The notes: generated by a model from the sequence alone, not told the origin. DNA of 64,000 bases from Puniceicoccaceae bacterium Marseille-Q1082 (GCA_904424815.1 CAJGBI010000001.1:248001-312000); one strand, 5' to 3'; positions 29,452 through 41,500 are shown, numbered from the stretch's first letter. Program-made: numbers and translations.

Positions 29452-31131
29452 TTAGGTGTATTTCAAAACTTCTTCCACGGTGGTGGCGCCGTCGAAAATC
29501 GCGCGCAGGCCGTCGTCGCGCAGGGTGCGCATTCCGAGCTCGATGGCCTTTTGCTTGAGCACGAGGGTCGGCGCGCGGGCGGTGATGAGGTCGCGCAGGG
29601 AGTCGTTGACCAGCAAGAGCTCAAAGAGCCCCTGGCGGCCCCTGTATCCCGAGCCGTTGCAGTCGGCGCAGCCCTTGCCGAAGAAGAACTGCTTGTCGGC
29701 GATTTCTATGGGGTCCACTCCGAGCATGTCGATGATTTCCTGGTCGGGCTCGTAGGCGGTTTTGCAGGTTGGGCAAATCCTGCGGACGAGGCGCTGGCCG
29801 AGGATGCCTTCGAGCGACGCCGCGATGAGGAAGGGCTCTAGCCCCATATCAATGAGTCGCGTGACGGCGCCGGGGGCGTCGTTGGTGTGCAGGGTTGCGA
29901 GCACGACGTGGCCGGTCAGCGACGCCTGGACCGCGATCTGGGCGGTTTCCAGGTCTCGGATTTCGCCGACCATTATCTTGTCGGGGTCCTGTCGGAGGAA
30001 AGCGCGCAGGCACCTGGCGAAGTCGAGCCCCACCTGGTGGTTTATCTGCACCTGCATGATTCCGTCGATTTCGTATTCGACAGGGTCCTCGGAAGTGAGG
30101 ATTTTGATGTCGACGGTGTTGACTTCGCGCAGGGCGGAGTAGAGGGTGGTTGTCTTGCCGGAGCCCGTGGGGCCGGTGACGATGAAGATGCCGTTGGGGA
30201 GCTTGACGAGCCTCCTGATGTTTTCGACGAGCTCGTCGGTCATGCTGAGCTTGTCGAGGTCGAGGTTGACGACGCTCTTGTCGAGGACGCGGAGCACGAC
30301 GCTCTCGCCGAACTGGGTCGGTAGGGTGGATACGCGCAAGTCCACGGGGCGGCCGGAAATCGTCATTTTTATTCTTCCGTCCTGCGGGATTCGCTGTTCG
30401 GCGATGTTGAGGTTTGCCAGAACTTTTATGCGCGAAATCACCGGAAGGGCGAGGCTCTTGGGGGGAGGAGCCATTTCGTAGAGCGCGCCGTCGATGCGGT
30501 AGCGGATACGGAATACGTCTTCAAAGGGCTCGAAGTGTATGTCGGAGGCCTTGTCGCGTATCGCCTGCTGGAGTATGAGGTTGACAAAGCGTATAATCGG
30601 CGTCTCGTTCGCCATGTTGGCGGCGTCGCTCTCGGAATTTTCGTCGAAATCGACGTTCGATATCTCCGAAATGAGGTCGTCGATGCTCGAGTCTTCCTCG
30701 CCGTAGCACTGGATTATCAAGTTGTCGACCTGGTCGGGATCCATCACTTTCAGGGTGACGTCCTTGTTCAGGGTGAACGTCAGGTCGTCTATGATGGCGT
30801 TGTTGAAGGGGTCTTTTGCCAGCAGTGTTATGGATGTGTCGGAGACTTCTATCGGAACTACCCCGTATGTCCGCGCGAGATTCGGGCGCAACTGCTTGTA
30901 TACCTCCTCCGGAATGTTGGCGGGCGGAATGGGGACGTACTCGTAGTTGAGATACGCGGCGACCGCCTCCAAGAGCTTTGTCTTCTCTATCAGTCCGGAG
31001 GATATTATGGTGTCGGCGAGCGACTGGCCGGTATTGAGATGGGTTTCGTTGAGCTCGTCAAGCTGCTCTTTGGTGAGCATCTTGTTTGAGAGGAAAATTT
31101 CGTAAATCGAGTTGTTGTGGTCTTCAAACAT
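29452..31131 (-). CDS. GspE/PilB-type secretion ATPase, second copy
   Basis: A 559-residue assembly ATPase. The N-terminal GspE/MshEN domain (about 1-150) is followed by the linker and the RecA-like core. The Walker A motif is [16 protein letters not shown], the Asp box and Walker B lie in [19 protein letters not shown], and the His box is [10 protein letters not shown] four-Cys zinc site ([19 protein letters not shown]) is intact. It starts 17 bp after the upstream paralogue. Extension ATPase is the expected role; neither copy looks like PilT, since both keep the N-terminal domain and the zinc site. Confidence 0.9.
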   Translation of the reverse strand: MFEDHNNSIYEIFLSNKMLTKEQLDELNETHLNTGQSLADTIISSGLIEKTKLLEAVAAYLNYEYVPIPPANIPEEVYKQLRPNLARTYGVVPIEVSDTSITLLAKDPFNNAIIDDLTFTLNKDVTLKVMDPDQVDNLIIQCYGEEDSSIDDLISEISNVDFDENSESDAANMANETPIIRFVNLILQQAIRDKASDIHFEPFEDVFRIRYRIDGALYEMAPPPKSLALPVISRIKVLANLNIAEQRIPQDGRIKMTISGRPVDLRVSTLPTQFGESVVLRVLDKSVVNLDLDKLSMTDELVENIRRLVKLPNGIFIVTGPTGSGKTTTLYSALREVNTVDIKILTSEDPVEYEIDGIMQVQINHQVGLDFARCLRAFLRQDPDKIMVGEIRDLETAQIAVQASLTGHVVLATLHTNDAPGAVTRLIDMGLEPFLIAASLEGILGQRLVRRICPTCKTAYEPDQEIIDMLGVDPIEIADKQFFFGKGCADCNGSGYRGRQGLFELLLVNDSLRDLITARAPTLVLKQKAIELGMRTLRDDGLRAIFDGATTVEEVLKYT

Positions 31132-31148
31132 GTTGGTTCAGCCTCCGA

Positions 31149-32864
31149 TTATGCTTCGTTCATGGTGACTTTCAGGACTTCGTCGGCGGTCGTGAGGCCG
31201 CCGCCTACCTTTCGGATGCCGTCTTCGCGCATGGAGCGCATTCCGAGCTCGCGCGCCTTTGTGCGGAGCTCCACGAGGGTCTTGCCCTCGTAAATCATCT
31301 GCTGGAGCTCCTCGTTTACGATAAATATTTCGAATATGCCCATTCGGCCCTTGAAGCCTATGCCGTTGCACTTGGGGCACCCGTCTCCGTGGTAGAATGT
31401 TATTTTGGAGGCCTCGATTTCGTTTATGCCTATTGCCTGCAAAGTGCGCGGGTCGGGCGCGTAGACCGACTTGCAGTTCGTGCAGATCTTGCGGACGAGG
31501 CGCTGGGCGAGCGCCGCGCGCAGGGAGGCGCTGACGAGGAACGGCTTGACGCCGATGTCGACGAGTCGCGTAACCGCGCTCGGGGCGTCGTTGGTGTGCA
31601 GGGTGCTGAACACCATGTGGCCGGTGAGGGAGGCGTTGATGGCGATTTCCGCGGTTTCGAGGTCTCGGATTTCGCCTATCATGATGATGTTCGGCGCCTG
31701 GCGGAGCATGGAGCGAAGCGCCGCGGCAAACGTCATGCCGACTTCGCGGCGCACCTGAACCTGGTTGATGCCAGTCATCTGGTATTCAACGGGGTCTTCG
31801 ACCGTAATTATCTTGCGGTCGGGGTGGTTTAGGAAGTTGAGGGCGGAGTACAGGGTCGTCGATTTGCCGGAACCCGTGGGGCCCGTGACGAGGAATATGC
31901 CGTCCGCCATTCCGACGATTCTTTCGAATACCGCCTGGTCGTCGGAGAAGAAGCCGAGCTCGGGGAGCCCGAGCCTCAGTCCCTCTTTGTCGAGAATACG
32001 CATTACGATGCTCTCCCCGTATACGGTCGGCAGGCTCGATACGCGCAAGTCGATTTCCTTGTTGTTGAAAGTTATCTGGATTCGCCCGTCCTGCGGCACG
32101 CGCTTTTCTGCGATGGATATGTTGGCCATCAGCTTTAGCCGCGAGATAATCGAGGGCTGGAGGCGTTTGGGCGGGTTTTCGACTTCAATCAGCACGCCGT
32201 CGATGCGGTAGCGTATGCGGAAGCGCTTTTCGAGCGGCTCGAGATGTATGTCGGACGCCCTGCGCTTTACGGCCTCGGTTATGAGCTTGTGTACGTAGCG
32301 TATTATGGGCGCTTCTTCCTCGGAGACGCCGGCTTCATTGCCGGTCGCGAGCGTGTCTGCGGAGGAGCCCCCCGCGGGGAGCTCGCTGTCGAACATGTCG
32401 CCGTAGGCGTTGACGCCAAAGTGGTCGTCTATGGCCTTGCGTATTTCCTCGGGGCTGGCGAGCCTCAGGTCGACCGACATGTTCAAAATGTGGCTGATGT
32501 CGTCGACGGAGTCCATATCCATCGGGTCGGATATGGCGAGCTCGAGCTGCCCGCCCGAGGAGGAAATCGGGAATACGTTGTATTTTCTGAGGGTTTCCTG
32601 CGGGAGGAGCTTGAGAACCTTGTCGTCAACGCGGATATCCTGCAAAGAAATGAGGGGGATATTGAATTCCTGCGAGAGCTGGTAGGAAATATCCTCGTAT
32701 TTGCAGTAGCGCTTTTCGACGAGAAGGTCTATCAATTTGGAGTCTATGTCAGACGGGGACACTCCTTCAGAAACCAGCTGTTCTCTTCCGAGCTTTACTA
32801 CGTCCGGGGGTACCAAACCTTTGTCTTGAATAAGTTGCAAAACGAAATCGTCGGCAGAAGTCAC
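31149..32864 (-). CDS. GspE/PilB-type secretion ATPase, first copy
   Basis: A 571-residue paralogue of the next gene. It has an MshEN-type N-terminal domain, Walker [18 protein letters not shown], Walker [30 protein letters not shown] and a zinc site ([19 protein letters not shown]). It lies 46 bp after rho. The two copies differ strongly in the N-terminal 150 residues, which bind the platform protein or cyclic nucleotides in relatives. They may therefore serve different assemblies or form a mixed ring. Confidence 0.9.
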   Translation of the reverse strand: MTSADDFVLQLIQDKGLVPPDVVKLGREQLVSEGVSPSDIDSKLIDLLVEKRYCKYEDISYQLSQEFNIPLISLQDIRVDDKVLKLLPQETLRKYNVFPISSSGGQLELAISDPMDMDSVDDISHILNMSVDLRLASPEEIRKAIDDHFGVNAYGDMFDSELPAGGSSADTLATGNEAGVSEEEAPIIRYVHKLITEAVKRRASDIHLEPLEKRFRIRYRIDGVLIEVENPPKRLQPSIISRLKLMANISIAEKRVPQDGRIQITFNNKEIDLRVSSLPTVYGESIVMRILDKEGLRLGLPELGFFSDDQAVFERIVGMADGIFLVTGPTGSGKSTTLYSALNFLNHPDRKIITVEDPVEYQMTGINQVQVRREVGMTFAAALRSMLRQAPNIIMIGEIRDLETAEIAINASLTGHMVFSTLHTNDAPSAVTRLVDIGVKPFLVSASLRAALAQRLVRKICTNCKSVYAPDPRTLQAIGINEIEASKITFYHGDGCPKCNGIGFKGRMGIFEIFIVNEELQQMIYEGKTLVELRTKARELGMRSMREDGIRKVGGGLTTADEVLKVTMNEA

Positions 32865-32910
32865 GTTTAAATCTCCGTTGGTAAATATGCGTTTTAAGGT
32901 AGAAAGCTAA

Positions 32911-35463
32911 CTATCTATTCAATCCCAATAAAAATTCAACATTTGTTTTCACCTTTTTTAGCCTCTGAATGAGCATTTCCATGGAATCCGCAGCGGGAAT
33001 GCCTTTCATCGCCCTTCTAAGTGCGTATATTTTAGTGAGTTCATCCGGATGGTAGAGCAGCTCTTCCTTGCGGGTGCCGCTCTTTTCAATGTTGATGGCC
33101 GGGAAAATCCTCTTGTCGGAGAGCGACCTGTCGAGGTCGAGCTCGAGGTTTCCGGTTCCCTTGAACTCCTCGAATATGACCTCGTCCATTTTGCTTCCCG
33201 TCTCGATGAGCGCCGTTCCGATTATGGTGAGCGACCCTCCCCCCTCGATGTTGCGCGCCGAGCCGAAGAACTTTTTGGGCTTTTGCAGGGCGTTTGCCTC
33301 CACGCCGCCGGACATCGTCCTTCCCCCGTTGGGCATGAGGGCGTTGTAGGCGCGCGCGAGCCTCGTTATGGAGTCGAGCAGTATCACGACGTCCTCGCCC
33401 GTTTCGACCATTCTGCGCGCCCTGCTTATGACCATCTCGGCGGCGTGGACGTGGCTTGCTGCGTCTTGGTCGAAAGTCGAGGCTACCACTTCCGCGTCAA
33501 TTGCGCGCCGGAAGTCGGTGACTTCCTCGGGGCGCTCGTCGACGAGCAGGATTATGAGCTTGGCGCCCGGGTTGTTGGCGCGTATGGACTTTGCCATTCC
33601 CTGCATGAGCACCGTCTTGCCGGTGCGGGGCGGGGCGACTATCAGCGCGCGCTGCCCGAAGCCTATCGGGGTGAGGAGGTCTACCGCGCGCATGGAGAGG
33701 TTGTCCTTGGAATTGTGGACGGCGCTTTCGAGGATTATCCTGCGCGTGGGGTAGTAGGGCGTGAGGTCGGAAAACGGCACGATGTCGCGCGCGGCTTCCG
33801 GCGCGCCTCCCATAACCGAGGTTATCTTTACGGCGAACGGGCAGTTTTCCCGCTCGCCCTCCCTCGGAGCCGCGGCGAGCGCGCAGACAGCGTGCCCGCG
33901 CTTGAGCCCGTACTTTTCTATAAAGAGCTGCGGGACGTAGACGGACGAGCTTTTGAGAGCGTAGCTGTCGGAGGCGAAAGTGATCGCGCCACCCAGCCCG
34001 TCGTCGAACGCGTCGAGGACGCCGCAGACGCGCACGAGCTTTTTTCTGCCGCAAGCGGCTCGGAAAAATTCGGCGAGGATTTCGCTCTTGGGCGATCCGC
34101 TTTTGAATGGAATGGAGAGCTCGGCGTACTTTGCGCGCAGATCCTTTATGTGCAGCGGGCACAATTGCTCGTAGCCCGTGACGGAATCGACGGCGGAACC
34201 GTCGGGCAGAATGAAGAAAGGCTCTTCCGAAAATTCCGCGGCGGCCGCCGGAGATTCGGAAGCGGCGGGCTGGGCGGATTCCGCTGCGGCTTCGGAAGGC
34301 GGGTTTTCGGATTCGCGGCGGGGTTCGGGTTCGACGGGCTCCGGTTCCGCCGGCTTCTCTATGCGCGAGTCGTTCGAGCTCGACAATAGTTGCCAGTAGG
34401 ACATTTCCTCCGGAGGCGTGGCGGTTTGGGCGGGAACGCCTTCCGCCGCTTCCGATTCCGGCGCGGGCGGGGTTGCGGCCTCTGCGCTTTCATCCGTTTG
34501 CGCGGGTTCCGCCGCGCCGCCCGCCGGAGATTCGGCTGTTTCCGCAGCGCGTCCGGTTTCGGACTTCCCCTCAAACAACCGTTCGAGCCACCGCGATATT
34601 TCAGTCTCCGACTTCAAGACTTCCCAGTCCGGAAGGTCGCCGGGGTTCATCGCCTCGGAGTCGGCGTCGGCCTGTTTCCATGCGGGTTTCTTTTTCTGCT
34701 GTTGCTGCTGCCTGTTTTGGCTCTGCTGCCGGAGGTTCTGTCCGCCGCCCTGCTGGAATCTCTGCTGGTTTTGCTGCTGGCGGTTCTGGTTTTGCTGCTG
34801 CCTGTTTTGCCCCCCGTTGCGGTTTTGCTGGAATTTCTGGTTTTGCTGCTGGCGGTTTTGCCCCGCGCCGCGGGGATTGTCTCTGGTGTTCTGCCTCCAA
34901 TTCCTGCGGTTGTTGCGGCGGTCTTGGCGCGCGGCCTCCGCCTCCGCAAAAGATTCGTAGGATGGGTCGGAGAGGGGCAGGGGATCTCGCGGGGCATCCC
35001 GCCCCGAATCTGCGGCGAAATCCCCGCCGTTTTCGGCCTCCGGCTCAGGTCGGCTGCGGTATGAGTCGGGGTCGAGATCCTCGTCGCTCGTCGAAAAGTA
35101 CTGAGGAATTTCGCCATCGTCTCCGCGGGAGTCCGCATGTCCGGATTTGGAATACGCAAAGTCGTCCCCGCCGTCAGAACCGGTGAAAATTTCGTTTTCG
35201 GGAGAGTAATGCTCGGGCTCCGACGGCGGCATGTCGCGCCACTGCGGGCCGCTGGGGGCCGGCGCGACTGCCGATTCTGCGGCGTCTGCCGGGGCGGCGG
35301 CTTCTTCCGGCTTTATCTTTTTGGGTCTTCCGCGCTTTTTGACGGGCTTTTCCGCGGCGTCCGCCGCGGCGGGGGTTTCAGTCCGGAGCTTCGGCTTGCG
35401 GCCCCTCTTTTTCTTTTCGGGCTGTCCGTCTGCGGAAAGCGGAATTATGGTGTCTTCGTCCAT
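32911..35463 (-). CDS. rho: transcription termination factor Rho with 430-residue N-terminal extension
   Basis: An 850-residue Rho, about twice the usual length. The last 420 residues are a complete Rho: an RNA-binding domain, P-loop VAPPRTGKT (about 610-617), [29 protein letters not shown] and the R-loop [13 protein letters not shown]. The extension carries two AT-hook-like basic patches ([16 protein letters not shown]), acidic Glu/Pro/Ala segments, and a Gln/Asn/Arg-rich low-complexity tract around residues 180-270. It overlaps the coaE 3' end by 19 bp. Insertions are common in Rho of high-GC phyla; in relatives such tracts alter RNA binding or drive phase separation. Confidence 0.93.
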   Translation of the reverse strand: MDEDTIIPLSADGQPEKKKRGRKPKLRTETPAAADAAEKPVKKRGRPKKIKPEEAAAPADAAESAVAPAPSGPQWRDMPPSEPEHYSPENEIFTGSDGGDDFAYSKSGHADSRGDDGEIPQYFSTSDEDLDPDSYRSRPEPEAENGGDFAADSGRDAPRDPLPLSDPSYESFAEAEAARQDRRNNRRNWRQNTRDNPRGAGQNRQQQNQKFQQNRNGGQNRQQQNQNRQQQNQQRFQQGGGQNLRQQSQNRQQQQQKKKPAWKQADADSEAMNPGDLPDWEVLKSETEISRWLERLFEGKSETGRAAETAESPAGGAAEPAQTDESAEAATPPAPESEAAEGVPAQTATPPEEMSYWQLLSSSNDSRIEKPAEPEPVEPEPRRESENPPSEAAAESAQPAASESPAAAAEFSEEPFFILPDGSAVDSVTGYEQLCPLHIKDLRAKYAELSIPFKSGSPKSEILAEFFRAACGRKKLVRVCGVLDAFDDGLGGAITFASDSYALKSSSVYVPQLFIEKYGLKRGHAVCALAAAPREGERENCPFAVKITSVMGGAPEAARDIVPFSDLTPYYPTRRIILESAVHNSKDNLSMRAVDLLTPIGFGQRALIVAPPRTGKTVLMQGMAKSIRANNPGAKLIILLVDERPEEVTDFRRAIDAEVVASTFDQDAASHVHAAEMVISRARRMVETGEDVVILLDSITRLARAYNALMPNGGRTMSGGVEANALQKPKKFFGSARNIEGGGSLTIIGTALIETGSKMDEVIFEEFKGTGNLELDLDRSLSDKRIFPAINIEKSGTRKEELLYHPDELTKIYALRRAMKGIPAADSMEMLIQRLKKVKTNVEFLLGLNR
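34670..34900 (-). repeat. low-complexity Gln/Asn-rich coding repeat inside rho
   Basis: Irregular tandem repeats of CAGCAGCAA- and AACCGC-type codons encode QNRQQQNQ units. On the plus strand they appear as CTGCTG/GGTTTTG runs. Confidence 0.7.
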
Positions 35464-36068
35464 CTGTTTTTCAGATTAAGTAATGTGAGGGCGGCCTGCC
35501 TGCGCAGAAAGTCCAAATCGCCCTCGTTGAACAACGCAACCGACGCCAAACGAACCTTTTCAAGGGGCGGCAGTTGAAACGCGTCGCGCGCGCCGATTTC
35601 CTCCGGGCTCATGCCCCTTTTGCGGAGCCTGCCCAGGCGCGTCGCCTCGCTACAAAAGACAGTAATGCAGATATCGAAACGCTTTTCAAGCCCTTTTTCA
35701 AAGAGCAGGGGGATTTCGACGGCGAGCGCGGAGAACCCGCCTCCCGAGGCGTTTTGGATTTCGCGCGCCCTCTGCGTCCACGCCTCGCGCACGGCGGGGT
35801 GGACGGCGGCTTCGAGGGCGGCGAGCTTTTCGCGGTCGGAAAACGCCATGCGGGCGATTTCCGGACGGTTCGGAGAGCCGTCGGGGAGGAAGGCGCGCCC
35901 TCCGAATATTTCCGAAAGCCCCGCGCGGACTTTCGGGTTTTCCGAAAGCGCCCTGCGCGCGAGGGCGTCGGCGTCGAGAACCTCGAGCCCGAGTTCGCGG
36001 AATATCGCGCCGGCGGCGCTCTTGCCGCAGCCCATTCCGCCCGTGAGGCCGATTTTCAAAGTTTTCAT
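35445..36068 (-). CDS. coaE: dephospho-CoA kinase
   Basis: A 207-residue kinase for the last step of coenzyme A synthesis. ATG at 36068 is chosen because [16 protein letters not shown] (the P-loop) begins at residue 4; the longer frame upstream has no homology. [22 protein letters not shown] and [16 protein letters not shown] are the usual CoaE blocks. The stop overlaps the rho start by 19 bp, implying translational coupling. The def stop lies 130 bp upstream. Confidence 0.93.
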   Translation of the reverse strand: MKTLKIGLTGGMGCGKSAAGAIFRELGLEVLDADALARRALSENPKVRAGLSEIFGGRAFLPDGSPNRPEIARMAFSDREKLAALEAAVHPAVREAWTQRAREIQNASGGGFSALAVEIPLLFEKGLEKRFDICITVFCSEATRLGRLRKRGMSPEEIGARDAFQLPPLEKVRLASVALFNEGDLDFLRRQAALTLLNLKNRWTKTP

Positions 36069-36198
36069 TTTGCGGGGTTGGGGAAAAGCGCCCTTCCATG
36101 CAGGCTGCGGGGCGTGCGCCGCGCGGTTGGGGAAATCGGCGGGGCGCGCCGTAATTTCCCCGTTCAAACGCGGCGCCTCCCGATTATTGAGCGCCTGC

Positions 36199-36786
36199 TC
36201 AGGAGTTCTTTTGCGCCTTCATGAAGTCGCGCGTCTGGCGGCGCAGTTTTTTCAGTTTGGGTTCTATTTTGAAGAGCTGGCGCGGCGCCAGCCTGTCAAC
36301 GAAACACACGCCGTCGAGATGGTCGTTTTCGTGCTGAACGCATCTGGCAAAGAGCCCCGAGCACACGAGGGTGTGCTCCGCGCCTTCGGTGTCGAAGTAC
36401 GTCATGCGCACCTCGGCGCTGCGCTCGACTTCCGCGAAAATCCCGGGGAACGACAGGCAGCCTTCCTCGGCGATTTCAACATAGTCGCCGATTTCCTCCA
36501 CCCGCGGGTTGACTGCTACGAGCGGCATGGCGATGTCGAGCGGAAGGGCTTTGCCGTCTATGGTAAATTCGCAGGGGGCGGAGTCGTCGCTTCTGCGGCG
36601 CATGTCTATGGCGAACACGCGCTTTTGCGAATCTATTTGGGGCGCGGCAAGCCCCAGCCCGTTTTCCTCATAGAGGGTGTCTACGAGGTCTTTGGCGAGG
36701 TCTTTCAGCGGTTCGTCGAAAGATTCGACCTCGGCGGCCCTCTTTTTTAAGACGGGTTCGCCGAATTTCGTAAGCCTGCGCGTCAT
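36199..36786 (-). CDS. def: peptide deformylase
   Basis: A 195-residue metallohydrolase that removes the formyl group from new proteins. All three motifs are present: GLGLAAPQ, EEGCLSFPG and QHENDHLDG, in which the two His and the Cys hold the metal. An insertion around residues 70-85 and a longer C-terminal helix distinguish it from the shortest forms. It lies 12 bp after the small conserved gene and upstream of coaE. Confidence 0.95.
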   Translation of the reverse strand: MTRRLTKFGEPVLKKRAAEVESFDEPLKDLAKDLVDTLYEENGLGLAAPQIDSQKRVFAIDMRRRSDDSAPCEFTIDGKALPLDIAMPLVAVNPRVEEIGDYVEIAEEGCLSFPGIFAEVERSAEVRMTYFDTEGAEHTLVCSGLFARCVQHENDHLDGVCFVDRLAPRQLFKIEPKLKKLRRQTRDFMKAQKNS

Positions 36787-36798
36787 AGAACCTGCCTC

Positions 36799-37242
36799 CT
36801 ATTTTTCCTCGCGGGGGATTTTGTTGTTAGTGCGCACGATGAGGACGGGCTCCTTTGTCTTGACCCAGACTTTGTGCTCTTTGAATATTTTCGCCGAGCC
36901 GAATTCGCATGCTTCGGCGACGGTTTTGAGGGGCATGCGGCGCCCCTTGGGGGTTATGTTGTAGTCGTAGGAGCCCAAATGTATGCGTTCAAGGGCGGTC
37001 GCGGGGTTTTCGTCCTCGGGAATTTGCACGACCCATCCCGTGTAGTCGGCGTCTGTGAATTTTCCGTACGGGTCGCTTACGATGACGACGAACTGCTTTT
37101 TTACCGGCGGCTCCTTTTCCTTTTCGGATTCCTGGGCCTTCGATTCAAAAGTGATGTCCTCGATGATTTGCGCGATTTTTTTAGCGTCGATTTCCGCGCG
37201 CTGGAGGACGACTTTTACGAGTTCCAAATCTATTTTAGCCAT
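36799..37242 (-). CDS. conserved hypothetical protein, first gene of the def-coaE-rho group
   Basis: A 147-residue soluble protein I do not recognise. ATG at 37242 is chosen because the longer upstream frame is Arg/Pro-rich and runs through the GC-rich intergenic region. It has a helical N-terminal half with an acidic/lysine stretch (ESEKEKEPPVKKQ), then an alternating beta-type part (FVVIVSDPYGK, YTGWVVQIPEDENP, VWVKTKEPVLIVRT). It sits 12 bp before def and probably leads that transcript. Confidence 0.6.
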   Translation of the reverse strand: MAKIDLELVKVVLQRAEIDAKKIAQIIEDITFESKAQESEKEKEPPVKKQFVVIVSDPYGKFTDADYTGWVVQIPEDENPATALERIHLGSYDYNITPKGRRMPLKTVAEACEFGSAKIFKEHKVWVKTKEPVLIVRTNNKIPREEK

Positions 37243-37697
37243 AATCGAAAGGAAAGATAAGAATGCTTGCGCCCGTGTCAAAAGGAAAAATCCCGGCCTC
37301 CCCGCCGGCGGGCGGCGCGGCGGCGGGGATGGCACCCGACAACGTCGAATGCTCCGGCGGCGGGCAAAACTCCGGAGCGGCGGGAAAGAGCGGCGCGGGA
37401 AATTTCTATATTCTATAAAGGCGGCCTCGCCGTTTTGCCCGCGGCGCAATGCAAAATATGTGGACTGATATGCGAAAAAAATATCCCGAAGCGGCGCATG
37501 GACGAAAATTTGCGCGCGCGAATGGCCGCGCATTTGAAATATTTAAGAAAAACGACTCTTAATTATTTTCTTTGCATTTTTAAAAAGATTTTATATCCAA
37601 TATCAATGTTTGGGGATTAATTGCCCGATAGCGCCGAATAGTCGTTATTGAAGTCTCCATGCGGATAATATAAATTGCATAGCGGGGAAGGCGGTAA
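37243..37697. other. intergenic, possible promoters only
   Basis: About 455 bp without a gene. A strong GC hairpin with CCCCGCCG/CGGCGGGG arms lies at 37300-37328. The region turns AT-rich towards 37560. A weak plus-strand promoter (TTGAAG at 37648, TATAAA at 37669, spacer 15) precedes the small membrane gene. Confidence 0.35.
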
Positions 37698-37988
37698 ATG
37701 GACGGATTATTGCTCGGGGTGTACGGATATACTATCGCGATGTTTTCGGGTTTTCTGGTTCGGAATAAATTTGTGATGTATTTCAATTTGATAGCCGCAG
37801 CTGTCATAATATGCCATCTCGCCAGGCGAATGCTCGGCGCGCAGGAATACGCCTGCGAGGCGGTATTTGCATCCGCCGTTGCCATCGTCTGCATTTTTGC
37901 GAACCTGACGGCGGCTTCCTACATGGCAAAGGGAAACGCGAAACTGATAATGGATTTGGCGCCGCGCAAGGGGAATCGGGAGAATTGA
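37698..37988 (+). CDS. small membrane protein, unknown
   Basis: A 96-residue protein not matched to any family. A GGGGAAGG Shine-Dalgarno lies 6-7 bases before ATG 37698, which supports translation. Three hydrophobic segments (LLLGVYGYTIAMFSGFLV, FVMYFNLIAAAVIICHL, VFASAVAIVCIFANLTAASYM) and a basic C terminus (LAPRKGNREN) predict an inner-membrane protein. It lies at the edge of the AT-rich island. Confidence 0.5.
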   Translation: MDGLLLGVYGYTIAMFSGFLVRNKFVMYFNLIAAAVIICHLARRMLGAQEYACEAVFASAVAIVCIFANLTAASYMAKGNAKLIMDLAPRKGNREN

Positions 37989-38583
37989 CGGTTTTTCGGA
38001 ATGCGCGCTGTGGGCTTCGGCATTTTGCCGCTCGCTTGAAATAGCCGTCGCGCGCGTAAGAACTCTCGCAATCGCCCGTCTGACGCTTCTTTGCGGGTTC
38101 GGGATTTTTGCCGGCGCACTGTGGTTCGGCGCGGTTTTCTACGCCATTTGCGAGGGCGCGGCTGACGCGCGGGAGTCCGGCGCGAAATTTTCCGCGCCCG
38201 CCGCGCTCGGATCCGCGCAAAATTTGGAGTGGCTCCCTGAAATGGCGGGCGTAAAGGCCGTAGTTTTATTCGGCTCCTGTGCCGGTTTGCGGGCGGAAGT
38301 TCGGTTGAATGCATTTTTCGTTTCGCCCCCTCCGCATTGCGATTTTTCCGGCAAAAACATAGGCGAAATTTGCCTCCCGAAATTGGGCGGAAGTTATGAA
38401 AATATCGGGAGGAATTTTCCGAACGGGAAAATAAAAAAACTTATGAGGGCGGTGGAAACGCGCGGGCGCGCCTTGCCAAAAACAAAAAATCCCGCCGGAA
38501 ACGCGCCGCGCGGGAGGAATCAAACGGCGGCGCATAATGCGCCGCAAAAAAAGTTGGGGTGGCATTTTAAATACAAAGACTAA
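37951..38583 (+). other. open frame without a usable start, hydrophobic N-terminal part
   Basis: One plus-strand frame is open from 37951 to TAA at 38581-38583. It reads like a membrane protein at first (LTLLCGFGIFAGALWFGAVF, then YAICEGAADARESG) and continues soluble (VKAVVLFGSCAG, NIGEICLPKLGGS). No ATG, GTG or TTG precedes the hydrophobic part; the first TTG is at 38224. It overlaps the end of the small membrane gene. It may be a remnant whose start was lost by frameshift, or a chance frame. Confidence 0.25.
38484..38515 (-). terminator. terminator of the Avs-like gene
   Basis: TCCCGC/GCGGGA stem (38490-38495 with 38510-38515), then six T on the minus strand (38484-38489), 85 bp past the stop at 38599. 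A perfect GCGGCGCA/TGCGCCGC hairpin lies next to it at 38526-38544. Confidence 0.55.
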
Positions 38584-38598
38584 GAATCTTGACATCCC

Positions 38599-41500
38599 TT
38601 ATGTAATACTATTAGACTTCTTTCTTGCTGTTTTTTTATTTACTGGTGTTAAAGAAAATTTACTAGTTCCAACAATTTCTTTTTCGGATGATAATGAATA
38701 AACGCCGGAGAGAGTGTTTATGTTTGGTCCTGATTCTCGCGGATCGATCGATTTTTCTGCCAAGAGTGTCCATATTATTTTCATGTCATTTTCATGCAAG
38801 AATGCGATAAGGCTATCCTTTTCAAAATATAAATTATGCTTATTTGAGAAACATACCAACTTATCATTTTTGTCATAGAGCAAATTTTCATATTCCTTGA
38901 GGTGCAATCCAAAATGATCAAATAGCATTTTACATGGTAGTGGAATGTTTACTGATTTACTGTCTAATGAGTCGACTTGGAGATCTGAATTGGAATAATC
39001 CGCCATGGTTACATGAAATGCGCTACCTATTTCAATCTCGCGGGTTTTAGGATAACGAATAGTTTTAAGCTTTTTTAATTTCTTTTTTATGGATTTATCC
39101 TCTAACTTATTATCATAGAATATGTTCATTATTTCGTCGAGATCTAAAATAACATTCTCTTCATATTCGCCAGTCTCAATTCGTTCTGTGAATGAACATC
39201 TATATGTATTATAGTCTTTATTGATCTCATTAAGCCTCCATGGGTATTCTCCAATAAATATTTGATTAACATTGTGTGGTTCTGGAAGCCACCTTCCATA
39301 AAAATTTTTAGATTCAAGCCAAGATTTTATCCTATCGAAATCGCGGTTATATACAAAATATCCATTAAAGTGATAAAACAGCATGGCATATACAGACTCA
39401 TATTGGCTTACCCCTATTTCTTTTGGCCTATTCCAATGTAAATGTCCACTCAGTAGTATCCATTCTTTGTTTCCTCCGGATATGATGGATTTCGGATCAG
39501 GGAAATCCTTTTTGTTCTTTACCCATTCCGTAATATTTTCTTCCCAAGTATTATATTGAATTTCTGGAATCGGGACATTAAAACAGATTTTCCCCGTGTA
39601 TGAAGGATCTATGCCTCTTTCAATTACGTCCCATGGTCCCGAAAAAGGTTTGCTGGCTCCTTCGTTTCCCCCAAAATTATCAGTAATTTTATATTTGTCA
39701 GAAATATATGCTAGTAATTCATACAATGCAATCCATTGATACTTTTTTCCAATGCGTTCTATTTTTGGAGCATCTCTATCTTGACTGGCAACACAATGAT
39801 CAAAAAATCCATGTTTTTTAACATCATACCCCAAAGAAAAGATTCTTTCTACGGCAATGTTATGCATATCTGAAATAAAATCCGCTTGGGTTTTATTATT
39901 ATCTTTAAAATTGGATATTGCAGATTGAAAGATATATCTGCCAAAATCTCCGTACATTCCTCCATTTCTCGGATATTCAACTGTCATTGATCCTGTAATT
40001 GCTTTAAGTGCCCATAATTCATTGTGTTTCTTGATGGTATCGAAATCTACATAATACTTTTTTATTTCATCATCCGTAGGAATATTCGGAAAATTGCTTT
40101 TATATGGAGGAGTGATTTTTGCTTTATCTATATCTAATTTAATATTATTGACTGTTGCATATTCAATGATGCCTCTAGCGTAATCTCGTAGTAAAACATG
40201 AGGATAGACTTCACTTTTGTTGAAGATAGTATTGTAAATATAAATAGATAGGTCATGTAGAAAAGATAAATCTTTTGATCTAAGAGAAACGCCGTATGCT
40301 ACGGCGTACAACCGCTCTTTGATATACGGATCGTTTACATCTTCAAATTTTTTGAGAATTTTGATCGTTATAGAAGGTCTGTCTCTTAGCAATACAACCA
40401 ATGCTTTTGTCGCAGTGTCTCTAAGTCTTCTATTTTGGCTTACAAGAAACCATGTCAACATTGTACATGACAGCTCTATTATATCGTTAGGTATTATTGA
40501 CTTGTCATCTTCATAAAAAGCCCATTCTAATAAACGTCTTATCGAATTGTCGTATGTACATGCATATCTATACTCGTAATTGTTGTTCAAGAATATAGTC
40601 CATCTCGAATCCCTTTCAGGTAGGGTATAGCTCATTAGATATTCGTGACTTTTATTTGCATTAAAGTAGCAATTTGGATTTGCTGCGCACGCAATCAACG
40701 CATTAAAGAAAACGTTCTTGTACTTTACCGCTATTTTGTTTACAAAGTCCGAATGCTTACTATTGAAGTTATCTTTTTTGCGCCAAGATAAACTTTCTAT
40801 GAAAGAAATCGCAACAACCTCTTCTAATCGTCGGCACCTCAAATATTCAAAGATTTCCTTCCCTCGATGTAAAGGCAACAAAATGGCTAAAGCATCGTAA
40901 ATCCCCTGATATTCATCCGGGCGCCTAAAAGCCCTAAGAATATATTTTATGTCAGGTAATCTTTCGCTCGTTACGATATATTTTGCCAAAAGAAAATCGT
41001 TCAGTCGTTCATAGGCAAACCGTACATATTTTGTTTCTCCGTAACAATCTTCAAATAAAAGTCCTTCTGAAATCAACTCATGCCAAGGATTTCCGTCAAT
41101 ACCACAATTTTGGCATATTTTCTTACATACATTTGCTATTGTATCGCATGTAAAATATACGTTTTGACCATGCTGGATTTGCATGCCAATCAATGCTTTT
41201 ATTATTTTTTCTAGAATCTTTAAATCGCAATTCTCCTTGAATATTCTTTTGTTAATAGCATCGATATAAAAGCTAAAAACATAGTCAATATTGTAGTCAT
41301 TTCCATTAAAAGAATCAATACCGTTTTTATTGAGTCCTTCGCAAAACAACTTTAAAAATAACGGATTTAAAAATTCGGGATTTAATAGCGGAATAGTTGG
41401 GGTTTTAATTTTGTAATACGAAAAGAAGACTTTTGTTGCCTTGTACCCAATTCCATAGAATCCATCGAGCTGATATTTGCAAAATCCCTTTAGTATATCG

